Below are positions 11,911 through 22,485 of a stretch of DNA of 64,000 bases, in pieces. Source of the DNA: Cristatella mucedo (Eukaryota > Bryozoa > Phylactolaemata > Cristatellidae); contig WPIO01000009.1 of assembly GCA_009760855.2 (NCBI GenBank), forward strand, positions 1,397,001-1,461,000. The letters are read 5' to 3'. Below the pieces are notes generated by a model. The model worked only from the letters and a program-made list of their open reading frames with translations. It searched no databases and was not told the origin of the DNA. Each line of letters begins with the position of its first letter. Within the stretch, counting starts at the first letter, position 1. The position numbers and the translations under genes are program-made.

Positions 11911-12546
11911 AATAGTTAATGCTGAATCTATTGTAGCTACCCCTCGGGCCTTGAATCGAAAAAAATTTCCCGATAACAACAGTATTTACTTTCATATGCG
12001 GATAGTAGCATATTTTAAAGTAATCAAATCATAACCGAGTCTATGATAGGTGCATCTAACTACAAGTGGAACAGCATAGCCAATTCATGATATATCGCTA
12101 TACCTCAAAACTTTCTTCAGTTGCTCAGGGTAGGAAGGCAAATAAATGGAGTACCTTTGGAGCTCATATTTACAAAATTCCTCCATAAAGACCTCCATTG
12201 CATTTAATTAAGGTACCAGTTGTATTTAAATTTCTTAATAAGCCGTCGTTTAGTCACGTCTATTGAGGCCTACATAGTGGTGCACTTTCTTTGCAAGTGC
12301 CTAAGGCTGTGTTAATAGATCAGTGAACTAAAGTAGACCATGACAATGCATCTGGATAATCAATGTCTGCATAGCTAAGGTGGTTTAAGCTAGCTGGTGC
12401 TTAGTCCTGATATAGTCCTGAGAACTTAAGATTCTCGGGGAAGTAGGCAAACAGCTGAATAATTACTTAATGCATTAATCCAGCTAAGCTGTAGTACCCA
12501 TGTTTTTGCAATTGCAATTGCAGCCGATTTCTTTGTCACAAGCCTC
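11911..12546. other. unrecognised AT-rich DNA
   Basis: No repeat or gene recognised between the LINE-A end and the exon-like frame on the minus strand. Confidence 0.35.
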
Positions 12547-12552
12547 ACTCAC

Positions 12553-12842
12553 CCACGAAGTGTTGATAGTCTTGGAAAGTGCTTGACAGGTGTCACTGAA
12601 GTTTGTGCCTTACTGCCGAAATAAATAAGCAAAGTAGCAGGCTTCGTATCTAAGCCAGTCGATGGCAAATCATAGTCTTGAATGACCCATCTATCGTAAT
12701 CCAGCTTTTTCGGATCCTTAATCAACAACCGACAGTTCCGAAGCCACGGGCAAGCGGTTCGAAACGATGCCTTTAATTCAGTCCTTGGCCTAAAGTACCA
12801 ACAACCTTCTCCAACTTTAAACACTTGACCTTAGTTTCCGGA
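12553..12842 (-). other. possible internal exon, unknown product
   Basis: A minus-strand frame includes LLIKDPKKLDYDRWVIQDYD and ends at CGTGG followed by GTGAGT, a consensus splice donor (12547-12552). CTCCAG preceded by a pyrimidine run lies just upstream (12843-12848), but an in-frame TAA lies between it and the long frame; a weaker AAG acceptor at about 12830 would avoid the stop. Composition looks protein-like, but no family is recognised. Confidence 0.3.
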
Positions 12843-13149
12843 CTGGAGAAATCGACATTAGCATCTAGAGTGTTTCAATTCGGGAAATGGTCATAGACTC
12901 AAGGTCTTTCTGAATTGTACCAATATAGCATGCCGTTTCTTTATTAGGTAGGAGGGACTACCAGAAAATAGGTGGCACTATCTGGCTAAAAATCTCTAAA
13001 ATTGTGATACGTCCAAGGTAATGGCCTGGCCATTGCGAGTGCTGCGACTGAAGTCCCATGCTATGTCCAAGCCAGTATGCTCACACCTACACCTGCTTAC
13101 CGTCGCAGATGGCTGTTAAATGGTCACCAGCAGTCTCCTAGAGTGGATG

Positions 13150-15430
13150 ATTCTTTCCTGAGTAAGCATCAGCGATTGTTATGCCTGTCAGGTCAATAAA
13201 ATTGCTGAGTATTGTCAGCATAAAAGTGATATCCTATTCCGTGGGCCTTAATCAATTTTCCCACGGGTTGAGCATATATGGATAGAGCAAGAGACCGAGT
13301 ACAGACACTTGAGGGACTCCACAGGTGGCCCGTCTCGCGTGTGAGACCTGACACTCGCAAGACACGGATTGAACCCGATCAGACAAGCACGGTTTAAGTA
13401 ACGCCAGTGCCTCATCTGCCAGACCGATCGTATTTTCAGTAGTTCAAGTAGACCATCGTGATCAGAGGTGTCGAATGCAGCTGAAAGATCTAGCCGACCT
13501 AGGGCAGCTACACTCCCGTCACCGTAGCCTCGAAGAATGTCATTGTTAACACGGAGGAGAGCAATTTCAGTGGACTGTTGCCTCTTAAATCCCGGTTGAA
13601 ATTGTTTTGACATTTTAAATCTTTTAAATACGTTCAACCAGCAGCTTAGCAACGATTTCTTCAATAATCTTTGACAAGAAAGGAAGAAGGGAAGCTGCGA
13701 TAGTTTGCAAGGACCCCTGTATCTAATCCAGGATTTTTAAGAATGGGTCGCACGGTTGCCGATTCGAAGGATGTTGTATGAGCCTGTTGCTTCTTGGCCA
13801 CTAATGTATGCCCCACCTGCATCAGGTGTTTGAGCAATCGACTCCGTGCAGCCTTTGATGTAAGCATGTGGCCCACCACAGTGGCTCACCACAAATGCAC
13901 TCTCTTATCTATGGTGAGTCAGCCCTTAGCTTGTATATGTACCTGCTTGGGGGAATAAAGACAAGAGTCTCGTTCACAGCTCACGTTCGCCAGTTGGTGT
14001 CTTCATGTCTACCGTGAGACACCACTAGTGCTGCTGCAGCCGGAGACACAGTTATGTATCAAGGACTTGGGGACGACATCTTTCCAAAAGAAGCATTAAA
14101 AATCTCGATTATGGCAGAGCTAAGTAGGTCGGCCAGTGAAGACCACAGAGATGATGATACAGGGTCAAGTGACCAGATCTTATTTGATAGACCATATTAA
14201 GGTAGCCACATCACATGCAGAAATCTCGGAAAACCTTTCAAGAAAGGTCGTGGTTGTGATTCCGAAATTGCTTTCGTCGGACGGGGGCATAATGGAGGCA
14301 TGAATTTGCACATTTGTTTCACTAAAGAAACCTGAAAAATGTTCGGCTGAGCCGTCAAAATATGGAGAGTCAGACCGCTCTGCATCGGTCAGTAAACGGT
14401 TTACTATCTAATTAATCTGTTTAGGGTCCGACTGGCAGAGATTTTGCTTTTAAGTGAAAAAGGAGGCCCTGGCTTCTGTAAGCTTCCGGGTGTAAACTCG
14501 AAGAAAGTTTTTGAAATCGAATAGATCTGCACCAGACCCCGAATTCTGTCAACCACTTTCAGGCCTGTGCCTAACACAGTGCATCATTAGGAGTTTTTGT
14601 AAATTTTAAGGAATCTTAGCGACTCTCTACACGGATATAATGAACAGAAGCATGCTTGTCAAGAGCACTTCCGAGTGTCATTTTCACTGTATTGGTGAGG
14701 GTTCCGAGGCTGCCGGTTGAGTCTGAATGCAGATCAAGAAGACCTGAAAGACACAAAGATTTAAGAAACTTGTCCATGTCAACACTTTGAAAGTTACGTA
14801 GCTAGACACGTTTGACATTACCCTGTATGTACAAGGAAGCAGAATCAGTAAACTACACAGAACAATGATCTCAGAGGGTCAGTGGGCACTCCTCAAGGTC
14901 AGTGGGGACGACATCCATAGTGATCACGAGATCTAGAATATGGCCACCGACGTGTCTGGTTTGATTAACATGTTGGACCAAACCGAAATTCTCCAGACAG
15001 TCAAGAAATGATCGGACCAGGCTGATACTAAGGTTGTCAACGTGAATATTGAAGTCTCCAGCAATTATTAACTGCCTGTCACTCACAAATATTTCTTAGT
15101 GAGGAACTCTCAAAACTCCTCTATAAACAAGTTTAGACAGCCAGAAAGAGGTCGGTATATCACAACAGTGAGAGGCTGGTCGTTGATGAAGACCTGATTG
15201 CAACCAATTCGAACGACAACCCATGCGAAAAACTGCCCTTCTTGTAGTCAAACAATTTTCGAACGATTGCAACCCGCCACCAACCTTTTCAGAATGCATG
15301 GACTGATAGGACGAGACCCGGGTGGGGTGGTCTGAGATATACAGCTGCTGGAACAAGGCGTCACCCGAGTTTCGATAAGGAAAAATGCATCCAGCTTCTC
15401 CTAGACCAACTGATCGCTGGAAGTAGCCAC
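13150..15430 (-). mobile_element. LINE-B, decayed copy split by a solo LTR
   Basis: Minus-strand pieces read EN (LIIAGDFNIHVDN near 15060, GDFNxH motif; FGLVQHVNQTRHVGGHILD), a linker, then RT (IIEIFNAS, ATVRPILKNPGLD, FQPGFKRQQSTEIALLRVNN, LDLSAAFDTSDHDGLLELL near 13450). Stops and frameshifts are frequent. The RT differs from LINE-A and is placed with the copies at 16.3, 25.7 and 39.7 kb. A 290-bp LTR interrupts it at 13.8-14.1 kb. Confidence 0.8.
13772..14061 (+). mobile_element. solo LTR, 290 bp, AGGA target duplication
   Basis: Starts TGTTGTATGAGC and ends TTATGTATCA, flanked by AGGA at 13768-13771 and 14062-14065. Dropping the insert and one AGGA brings together the two halves of the LINE-B RT (INASFGK...KSFESATVRP), with only a one-base frame slip. 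This independently fixes the borders. A TATA-like TGTATATG near 13930 and GGAATAAAG near 13950 suggest plus orientation. No internal region is present. Confidence 0.88.
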
Positions 15431-15439
15431 TTGTAAACT

Positions 15440-15490
15440 AAATTATATATTAGCTGATTTAACGGTCTCTTTTACATAGCGACAGAACAC
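15440..15490 (-). repeat. SINE-B tail fragment
   Basis: TTAGCTGATTTAACGG, CTCTTTTACATAGCGACAG matches, in reverse, the 3' end of the SINE-B copies at 49.7 and 59.2 kb. Confidence 0.5.
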
Positions 15491-16178
15491 TGTAACTCAC
15501 TGTTTGCTGACCTACCGGCATGTGCGATCAGGCACTTACAGCTGGTGAAAAACTCTGCAGCTAGGCTTGTCTGCCATGAGCCTCGTAGTTGCCACATCAC
15601 ACCACTTCTCGCCGACATGCACTGGCTATCACTCCAGAAATCAATCGACTTTAATATTTTTTCACCCAAATTTTAGGTCACTTCATTCTTTGGCTCCAGC
15701 CTATGTCACAGCTCTACTCCCCACCTGGTCAAGCAACGTACTGCCAGCTTTTCGGAATCTAACAGTTTACCAATACCTCGTATAAGCCTCAAATATTTTG
15801 GAGACCAAGAATTTTTAGTTCTTGTGCTCCCAAAACCTGGAACTCACTCCTGAACTGCTTCACAAAATCCCCTGACTTGACCACATTTAAAAGAACTTAA
15901 AAACACACCAATTTAGGACAGCATTTAGTGGGTCACTGTGATTCGTCCTTCATGTGCTTATGGGTACTGACACTGTGCATGCAGCCACTAACCACACTTG
16001 CATGCTGACTCTGTGCATGTCACCCCTAACCATGTTATTGATGTTGTTTCTCAAGCATGATATTACTCACAAGCAATAGGGTTTCCCTTTGCAGGAAATG
16101 TATAGCGCCTAGAAAGATATTGAGTTCTCTGAGGGTGCTTTATTAAGTGCGTTATTATTATTGTCATTATTATGACGG
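15480..16178 (+). mobile_element. LINE-A 3' end, decayed
   Basis: Covers the C-terminal region after RT (GCATGTGCGATCAGGC, CACTGGCTATC, ACCACATTTAAAAGAAC) and the 3' untranslated part, ending in the hairpin AGCGCCTAGAAAGATATTG and ATT repeats. Shares private variants (GGGTACTGACACTG, CATGCAGCCACTAAC) with the copy at 20.2 kb. Confidence 0.85.
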
Positions 16179-16179
16179 T

Positions 16180-16292
16180 TACCGCAATGCTTGCAATGAA
16201 AATAAAGGATTGCCCATTGCAGGATTTGAGCCTCTGACATTGAGACCGAGGTCGTGCTGAGCAACCACCTTTCCTAGTGAGCCATCATGGTT
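16180..16292 (-). repeat. SINE-B-like tRNA head, antisense, joined to LINE-A tail
   Basis: On the minus strand: GTGGTTGCTCAGCACGACC, GGCTCAAATCC (B-box-like), GGGCAATCCTTTATTTTC, GCAAGCATTGCGG. This is the SINE-B pattern (tRNA head then GATCCTTTAT...). It abuts the ATT tail of the preceding LINE-A. The same arrangement recurs at 20.45 kb. Confidence 0.55.
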
Positions 16293-16299
16293 CACCAGT

Positions 16300-17040
16300 A
16301 AGTCTGAATTAAGTCGTCTAGCCGAGACAGAACTAAGGAGCTAGCTAAATTGTTGGCGGGCCACTGCGAAAGACATATTTCTATTTTAGATACACACCAG
16401 AGGTTATGGATTGCTTTGAAAGCAGTCTTCTTTAACGAAGCTTTCACAATTTAAGCAGATGTCGAAGAAGACACCTAAGTTTCAACCACAAGGTTATAGT
16501 CGCACAACAGCATTAACTATTCGAAAACCACAGCCTTTTTGTGCTGCAACAAGCTCGGGGTATCATCTCAGTAGCGGCTCTGTTTTATCTTCGTTTAGCT
16601 AATAAAAATTTGCGGGACATCATGATTAAATTTCCGCAAGCCAAGCATCAGTTTATTAATCGCTGCTGCAGATTCCAAAGTTTGAGGTGGCACATACAGC
16701 TGGTTATCGGCAGTGTAAAAGTGATAGCCTATCCTTGGGCACGAATCACTTTTGCAAGAGGCTGAGTAGCAATGGGGCTTTGCAAAAGACCGATGACGTT
16801 TCTTTGAACGTGTTCATGGACGCCTAGTCTGGTAGTTGAGACCTGATCCCCAAACAACTCGGATTTATTGACATCAGGATAGTAGGTTTTGAAACATGCC
16901 GGTGCCTCGTCTGCCTGACCAAATTTTTTTCTCAGTCGTTCAAGAAGCATATCTTTATCACTAATATCGCAGGCAGCTAATAGATCTAGCAAGACTATGG
17001 CAGACAAATTCCGTCATAGTTGGCACATCGGATTTCAACT
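16300..17040 (-). mobile_element. LINE-B, decayed fragment
   Basis: The minus-strand frames read the LINE-B region from LLDLLAACDISDKDMLLERL (near 16960) through the YADD/LKLND area to the C-terminal part. Same order as the 39.7-40.8 kb copy (CTGCTGCAGATTCC, GATAGCCTATCC landmarks). Many stops. Confidence 0.7.
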
Positions 17041-17655
17041 GAATATTATATCCATTGGCCCCTGGTGATGTCATGGAAAAGTCAGGCAGGGCCAAATGAT
17101 TAAATGAGCAATGTGGAGCTCATCGCTCTATAAAATTATGATGTCGAGAAACGAACAGCTGAGATAATCAATGAAAAACCAACCGAGTATTAATTATCAG
17201 TTAACTGAAATTTCATTTCTAATCAGCCGCGACCTCCCTGACATGATCAAAACGAGTCGAAGGATTCGCTTGTCAAATTAACTCCCCCCCCGTGACTTAA
17301 GTGCTTATAACGATGAAACCTCGAGCTTGCCAGCATTGCGTGATGTTTGGCCAAAAAACGCCATTTTTACCAGCCACAACATTAAGTAGGACACCAATCA
17401 AGCTCAAGCTCACCTCGTTGGCAAAGGTCTCAAGGAACATGGAGGCCAAGCTTACTTTACTGCATTGTGGCAGACGGGAAAGCCGTGAGGGCAAGAAGTG
17501 GTAGCTGCTTCTTGCAAACTGCTTCTTTCATTAAAACACACATGTACAGCTCGAGCAACTCGTCAGCTAAAAACAAGTGACAAACGTCTGAGCCGATACT
17601 CTGTTCAATGAAATTGTTGGCATTTGGACAAACTAAGGCAGTCCGTTTGCATATT
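17041..17655. other. unrecognised DNA
   Basis: No gene or named repeat. Includes a run of eight or more C near 17284. Confidence 0.35.
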
Positions 17656-18680
17656 ATAATAATGATAATATAATTGCACATGATTAAGCTCTCTCGGAGA
17701 ACTCAATCACTGCCTAGGCGATTTACGTTTGCTGCAAAGGGAAATGCAATTAAATGGTGAATAATATCATGCTTGATAAACAAACAAAATGATGGTTAGG
17801 GGTGACATGAACAGGGTCAGCATGCTAATGTGGTTAGTGGCAGCATGCACAGTGTCAGCATGCATGAGCACATCAAGGACAAATCACAGAGCCCACTCAA
17901 TGCTGTCTTAATAGGTGTGTTTTCAAATTCTTTTTAAATGTGGTCAGGTCAGGGAATGTTCTGATGCAGTTAGGGAGGGAGTTCCAGGCTTTGGGAGCAT
18001 AAGAACTTAATGCAAGGTCTCCAAAGGATTTGAGGTTTGTACGAGCTATTTGTAGACTGCTGGATTCCGAAAAGCTGTGGTACGATGCTTGGCCTAATGG
18101 GGGAGTATATCTTAGAGATAGGCTGGAGCCAAAGAATGAAGCGACCTAAAAGTGAGCGACAAAACTATGAAGTCAATCTATTGCTTGACTGGTAGCCAGT
18201 GCAGGTCGGCGTAAAGTGGTGTAACGTGGCAACTGTGAAGCTCATGACAGACAAGCCTAGCTGCAGATTTTTGCGAAAGGTGCAATCGCCTGATCACACA
18301 TGCTGGTAGGCCAGTAAGCAGTGAGTTGCAGAAGTCGAATATAAATATAATTCATTTATATAGCGCCCCAAGAGAACTTGATCTCTATGCAGGTGCTTCA
18401 CATATGCCTCGGGGCTCGAGCCGGCGACCTCAGTCAGGTCTTGGTCGGGGCGAGCACCATAACCGCTAGACCCAACCAGCTCGGCAAGTCGAGACGGGAT
18501 GTCACGAATGCATGGACCAACTTGGACGTCGTATCCTTATCTAGCTAAGCCCAAATTGTAGCAACGTTATGAAGCTGAAAATAAGCAGATTTGACTGTGT
18601 AGCTGATAAGGTCGTCTAACGAGAGGTCGCTTTGGAATATGACACCTAGATTTCGATCTTCGATTTTCGAGCTTATCTTG
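17656..18680 (-). mobile_element. LINE-A 3' half, decayed, interrupted by SINE-A
   Basis: Read in reverse: ATT tail, CTCGGAGAACTCAATC hairpin remnant, the 3' untranslated landmarks (AGGACAAATCACAG, ATGCTGTC, TAAATAGGTGTG), then the C-terminal coding region back to SARNLG/SDLSLD-like sequence near 18640. A SINE-A is inserted at 18339-18485. Confidence 0.85.
18339..18485 (-). repeat. SINE-A, complete, 147 bp, 7-bp target duplication
   Basis: AAGTCGA flanks both ends (18332-18338 and 18486-18492). The minus strand starts GCCGAGCTGGTTGGG, carries A-box-like TCTAGCGGTTATGG and B-box-like GGCTCGAGCCCC, then GCATAGAGATCAAGTTCTC and GCTATATAAATGAATTATAT. This is the best-defined copy and fixes the family length. 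Its host is a LINE-A fragment. Confidence 0.9.
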
Positions 18681-18689
18681 GACATGGCG

Positions 18690-19505
18690 GCGATGGTAAG
18701 GCCAATCAGATCGAATTGGAGGCTAATCGGTGACTAATTGTCTGCTAGCCTTAACAGAACGGCTATACATATTTCCATACCACGGGCATCGTTGGTTGCC
18801 TGTGTTCCAGCTAGTCCTTTGATTGAAATACATAGGAGTTCTCCCACGCGAAACCCGTATCTTTGCATACAGAAATCATTAAAATTAGAGATCCTGAGTT
18901 CCCCATTGTTAGGCTGCTTAATGTTTTCTAACGGAGGAGCAGTGCAATCATGGCCTTCTATTTCTAATCCTTTTTTGGGCAACGTATCCTTCTCGATGTG
19001 AATTGATGACTGGGTCCTATTATTAATGAAAAAGGAAGGAGTTTCCAGGGGAGTGTTTTAAGAGCATGAATGCAGTGATTAATTAATTTAGTTACATGAG
19101 TTCTAGGGTTATGATGTGTGAAGATGGGCCTTTTTGAGGCACTTGCATGTGGTGACGCCCTCTTACGCTGGCTGTTAGTCCCCATATGGAAAAAACTGTC
19201 GTGGACTTTTGATGTCGCAGACTCCAGAGTGTGAAGATCAGCAATAATTGTCTGCTAAGTTACACTATAATAGAATGTATAAATCCTGGAAAACTATATG
19301 TGGGTTTAAGAAGGCAGCTGTATAGACTGAGACACATCACTTGCCAGCACATGGCATTAGCAGAGGCATAATTTTAGTTGGAGATGCATCCTGTAATCGA
19401 CTTATTCACCTCTAAAATCATTGAAAACAACAATAGCAAAGCTGTGCTTTGAATCAAATCGATGTACCTCATAAAACACTCGCTGATACTCTAGTTCAAC
19501 TACAG
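18690..19505. other. unrecognised DNA
   Basis: Frames of about 75-87 codons on both strands show no known motif. No repeat recognised. Confidence 0.3.
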
Positions 19506-19508
19506 CTA

Positions 19509-19580
19509 ATAAGCGCCTAGAAAGAGATTAAGTTCTCTGAAGGCGCTTTATCAAGTACATCATTAATATTATTATCTGAT
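19509..19580 (+). repeat. LINE-A tail-only fragment
   Basis: TAAGCGCCTAGAAAGAG, TTAAGTTCTCTGAAGGCGC, TATCAAGTACATC followed by ATT-type repeats. Only the 3' hairpin and tail are present. Confidence 0.85.
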
Positions 19581-20160
19581 GAGGAATCACCAATAGATGT
19601 CGGCCAGTCGGTCAACTTTGGCTATAGATTAAACCTAAAAGAATGGTTGGAAACCTTTATGACATTCGAGCTGGACTGGGTTCCTAATCCGTGGTCAAGT
19701 GACGGTGGTGATTCTTTACCATTGTGGCTAACGGTCCAAGCAAATACAGCTAAGCTCAAACCCTGTTGTTGCTGCAACACGTTTAAGCATAGTGCAACGC
19801 CTGCTCAAGGTCTACGAGGCGAGTCGTTGTCTTTTTGTTCGTCACAGCTGCCAGCCATCTGCTGTTGGCCAGACTTGTTTTTCTTAGATAGAGAAAGGTG
19901 GGCAGGCCGGTCAAACAAGAGATTGACGGCCACGAGAGAGTGAAAGCAAGCTCCAGGGGAACTTGGCAAAAGCTACTGAATATGGTCATTTGGCACCCGT
20001 GGCTTGCATTTGTGTCTGCGTGTATGCTTTCGTGGACCCTGCATAGGGATTTGGCTTGGGAACTAGGTTTAGGTTTCGGTGAAGTGGAAGTCAGTCTTCG
20101 TGACTGTACTAAGCGAAATGCCCTGCAATTTAACTGCTTTCGCTCAGGTGAAAGCAGTTA
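19581..20160. other. unrecognised DNA
   Basis: A 98-codon plus frame at 19647-19943 has no recognised motif and is overlapped by minus frames. No repeat seen. Confidence 0.3.
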
Positions 20161-20162
20161 AA

Positions 20163-20447
20163 AAGCAGTTTAAAAGAACTTAAAAACACCTATTTAGGAC
20201 AGCATTTAGTGGGTCACTGTGATTCGTCCCTTTTGTGCTTATGGGTACTGACACTGAGCATGCAGCCACTAACCACACTTGCATGCTGACTCTGTGCATG
20301 TCACCCCTAACCATAATATTCAAGTTGTTTCTCAAGCATGATATTGCTCACTATTCAATAGGGTTTCCTTTGCAGCAAATGTAAAGCACCTAGAAAGTGA
20401 TTGAGTTCTCTTAGGGCGCTTTATCAAGTGCATTATTATTATTTTTA
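20163..20447 (+). mobile_element. LINE-A 3' untranslated end
   Basis: Starts in TTTAAAAGAACTTAAAAACA, runs through the 3' untranslated landmarks and ends in the hairpin GTAAAGCACCTAGAAAG and ATT repeats. Carries the same private variants as the 15.5-16.2 kb copy. Confidence 0.85.
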
Positions 20448-20449
20448 TT

Positions 20450-20515
20450 ATTATCACGGTTACCACAATGCTTGCAATGGCAATAAAGGATTGCCCGTTG
20501 CAGGATTCGAACCTA
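20450..20515 (-). repeat. SINE-B-like tRNA head, antisense, after LINE-A tail
   Basis: ACGGTTACCACAATGCTTGC, ATAAAGGATTGCCCGTTGC, GGATTCGAACC (B box, reversed). Same junction with the LINE-A tail as at 16.18 kb. Breaks into a CAGACAGA repeat at 20515. Confidence 0.55.
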
Positions 20516-21735
20516 CGACAGACAGACAGAAACAACTCCGACAGACAGAACCTACGACAGACGAAGACCCTTATTATCCTGTCAGGAGTAAGGGTCCGAA
20601 GTGTAGGAGCCGTCGCAAAGGTGGAAGCCGAGTCCTAGTTCTCCGGTCAGCATTAAGGTTCCGACGATGCAACGATTGGGGCATCAGAGCTCCGTGGAAG
20701 CCGTTCGGTAGGAAGCAAGACTCGCCGTCTAAAATTTAGAAGGTGGGTCTTGCTTCCTACCAACTTCCTTCGTCAAATTTAAGGATATGCAGGCCTGGAC
20801 TGCTCCTCTGCTAAACCGCTGGTGAACAACTCCTGTGAGCACCATCGGGACGTGCCGGTGCACAACAGCGGTCCGTCTCCGATGGGGCGTGGACACAGGC
20901 CGGCTTTGTCATCCCGCTAAACCACCCGGATGAGCTGTGGCTGAGGGGAGTTCATGCAATGGGAAAGCCGGCCTCAACGGAGACAACAGTAGTTATTTGG
21001 GAGCCCTGCAGGCACCTACGGAAATACTTGTTCCTGTGAGCCAGCTTTGGTGTTATGCCTGCTTTCACGTTGGGAGAGCAATAATCTACACTTCCAATTA
21101 GAGTCTATGGTGTATACCTCAGCAATACCATGGGGCTGTCCAGAGTTAGGAGACTTGGCGAAGTCTCAGTAGCCAAACCAGGTTCTACTTTTCAGCCAAA
21201 ATTTGGCAGGTGACCAATCGCAGACCCAGTTCAGGCCAAGCCTAATAATTTGCCTGGTTGGGAGTGGCTGGCGACTTGACCTGGTTTATCGCCGAGGCCT
21301 TCCTGGAGAGTCCTTGTTTACAAGACACACTGAGTTCGGGTTTAAGAGTCGGATTATTGAGGTGGCGAGCGATGAAGCCAATAGAGGACATGCTTCATTC
21401 TCCCAGGAGTTACGTTGGCGAAGCCTCGCCACAGAGAAACGCCTTCACTATCGCGAGAACGCTTCGTGAGCGAAGGGAGCAGGAAGCCGAGCTTGTGAAA
21501 GGCACTGCCGTCTAAACCTCGTATGAACCAGACGACTGCTATACGGCTCGATTTGGTAGGAAGCAAGAATCACCCTCTAAACCAGGCTTAAAGCGTCCAC
21601 CGAACCAAATTCGGCAGTTGGCTGTGCTGCTTGGCGAGCGTCAAGGTACGCCTCCTCTGCCCATAGCTCCTTGCTCGCGAGATTGCCCCTTCTGCTTGAG
21701 GTTGTTATCACCGATCATTTTCTAACACTTTCTGT
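20516..21735. other. unrecognised GC-richer module with repeated 27-base motif
   Basis: A motif GGTAGGAAGCAAGA-x5-CC-x-TCTAAA occurs at about 20709 (+), 20735-20761 (-) and 21549-21576 (+). The first two form a hairpin with 15-base arms. The second and third form an inverted pair enclosing about 800 bp. GACCCTTA...TAAGGGTC near 20567-20598 is another palindrome. Base composition is richer in GC than the surroundings. No coding match recognised. Confidence 0.4.
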
Positions 21736-21737
21736 AC

Positions 21738-21805
21738 AGCCTATTTAAAGTGATTATAAAGATACTGAGTTCTCCGAGGGCATTATACGAATGCATTATT
21801 GTGGT
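21738..21805 (+). repeat. LINE-A tail-only fragment, degraded
   Basis: AAAGTGATTATAAAGATACTG, GTTCTCCGAGGGC and TGCATTATTG follow the LINE-A hairpin order. Confidence 0.55.
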
Positions 21806-22284
21806 TATTGTTTTTATAAAGCAACGAACAGGTAGCCGTCATAGATACCTAACGGTGTCACTCATAGATATATCCGATAACAAAAAGGCTTCCCATCCGG
21901 TACTAGTTGGGCGCTGCACAGTTCTCTGAGCACTTGCCAAGTAATGCTCAGTATGGCAAAAATATTGCCGCCGGCTGGATCAGCTGAGAAAATCGGAAAC
22001 ATTATTCACACATGCTTATACTGATAAAGGCCTCATACCAGTACTTTATAAGCTTCGTCCAGCACCCAGGTAGGTCTTTAGTCGCCAATTATTGTTAGTG
22101 GGTGACCGGCTAAGAAGTTTCGCTGTATGCAGTTAGCCGATCCAGCAGCTAGACAATTGCAAAGAGATGAACGTGGGTATACCCAGCTTAATTTTATGAA
22201 CCAAAGTGTAAGTCCGTAGCTATCTGGCACCAGTCAGTTGGCTCGTTACAGTTGCTTCATCCCTTGCTTCCGGCTGGCTGGATC
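21806..22284. other. unrecognised DNA
   Basis: No feature recognised before the hAT insertion. Confidence 0.3.
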
Positions 22285-22292
22285 GTTTACAG

Positions 22293-22477
22293 CAGTAGTT
22301 CTCTACCTTCCTAGTACCGCGACCCGTTCAGACAGTTCCTCGTGTTTTGCCGACCCCAACCATAAAAAGATCATGTGCGAAGTGTGGAAATGTGTGTTTT
22401 CAGATGGTCTTAGGCCACCCGTGTGAAAGGGTGTTGGACCCCCAAAGGGGTCGCAAACCACAAGTTGAGAGCATCTG
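22293..22477. mobile_element. hAT MITE of the SPIN/OposCharlie type, 185 bp
   Basis: Flanked by a perfect 8-bp duplication GTTTACAG (22285-22292 and 22478-22485), the size made by hAT transposases. The ends are inverted: CAGTAGTTCTCTACC on the left and, reverse-complemented, CAGATGCTCTCAACT on the right. Subterminal stretches CCGCGACCC, ACAGTTCCTCGTG, CCCAACCATAAAA on the left and TTTTCAGATGGTCTTAGGCC, GTGTGAAAGGGTG, CCCCCAAAGGGGTCGC on the right match, in order, what I remember of SPIN and OposCharlie1 non-autonomous elements. There is no coding capacity, so it depends on a transposase elsewhere. The exact subfamily needs alignment. Confidence 0.9.
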
Positions 22478-22485
22478 GTTTACAG

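Noticed and set aside
17284-17292. Poly-C run as a regulatory site
   Set aside because: Simple homopolymer with no supporting context.
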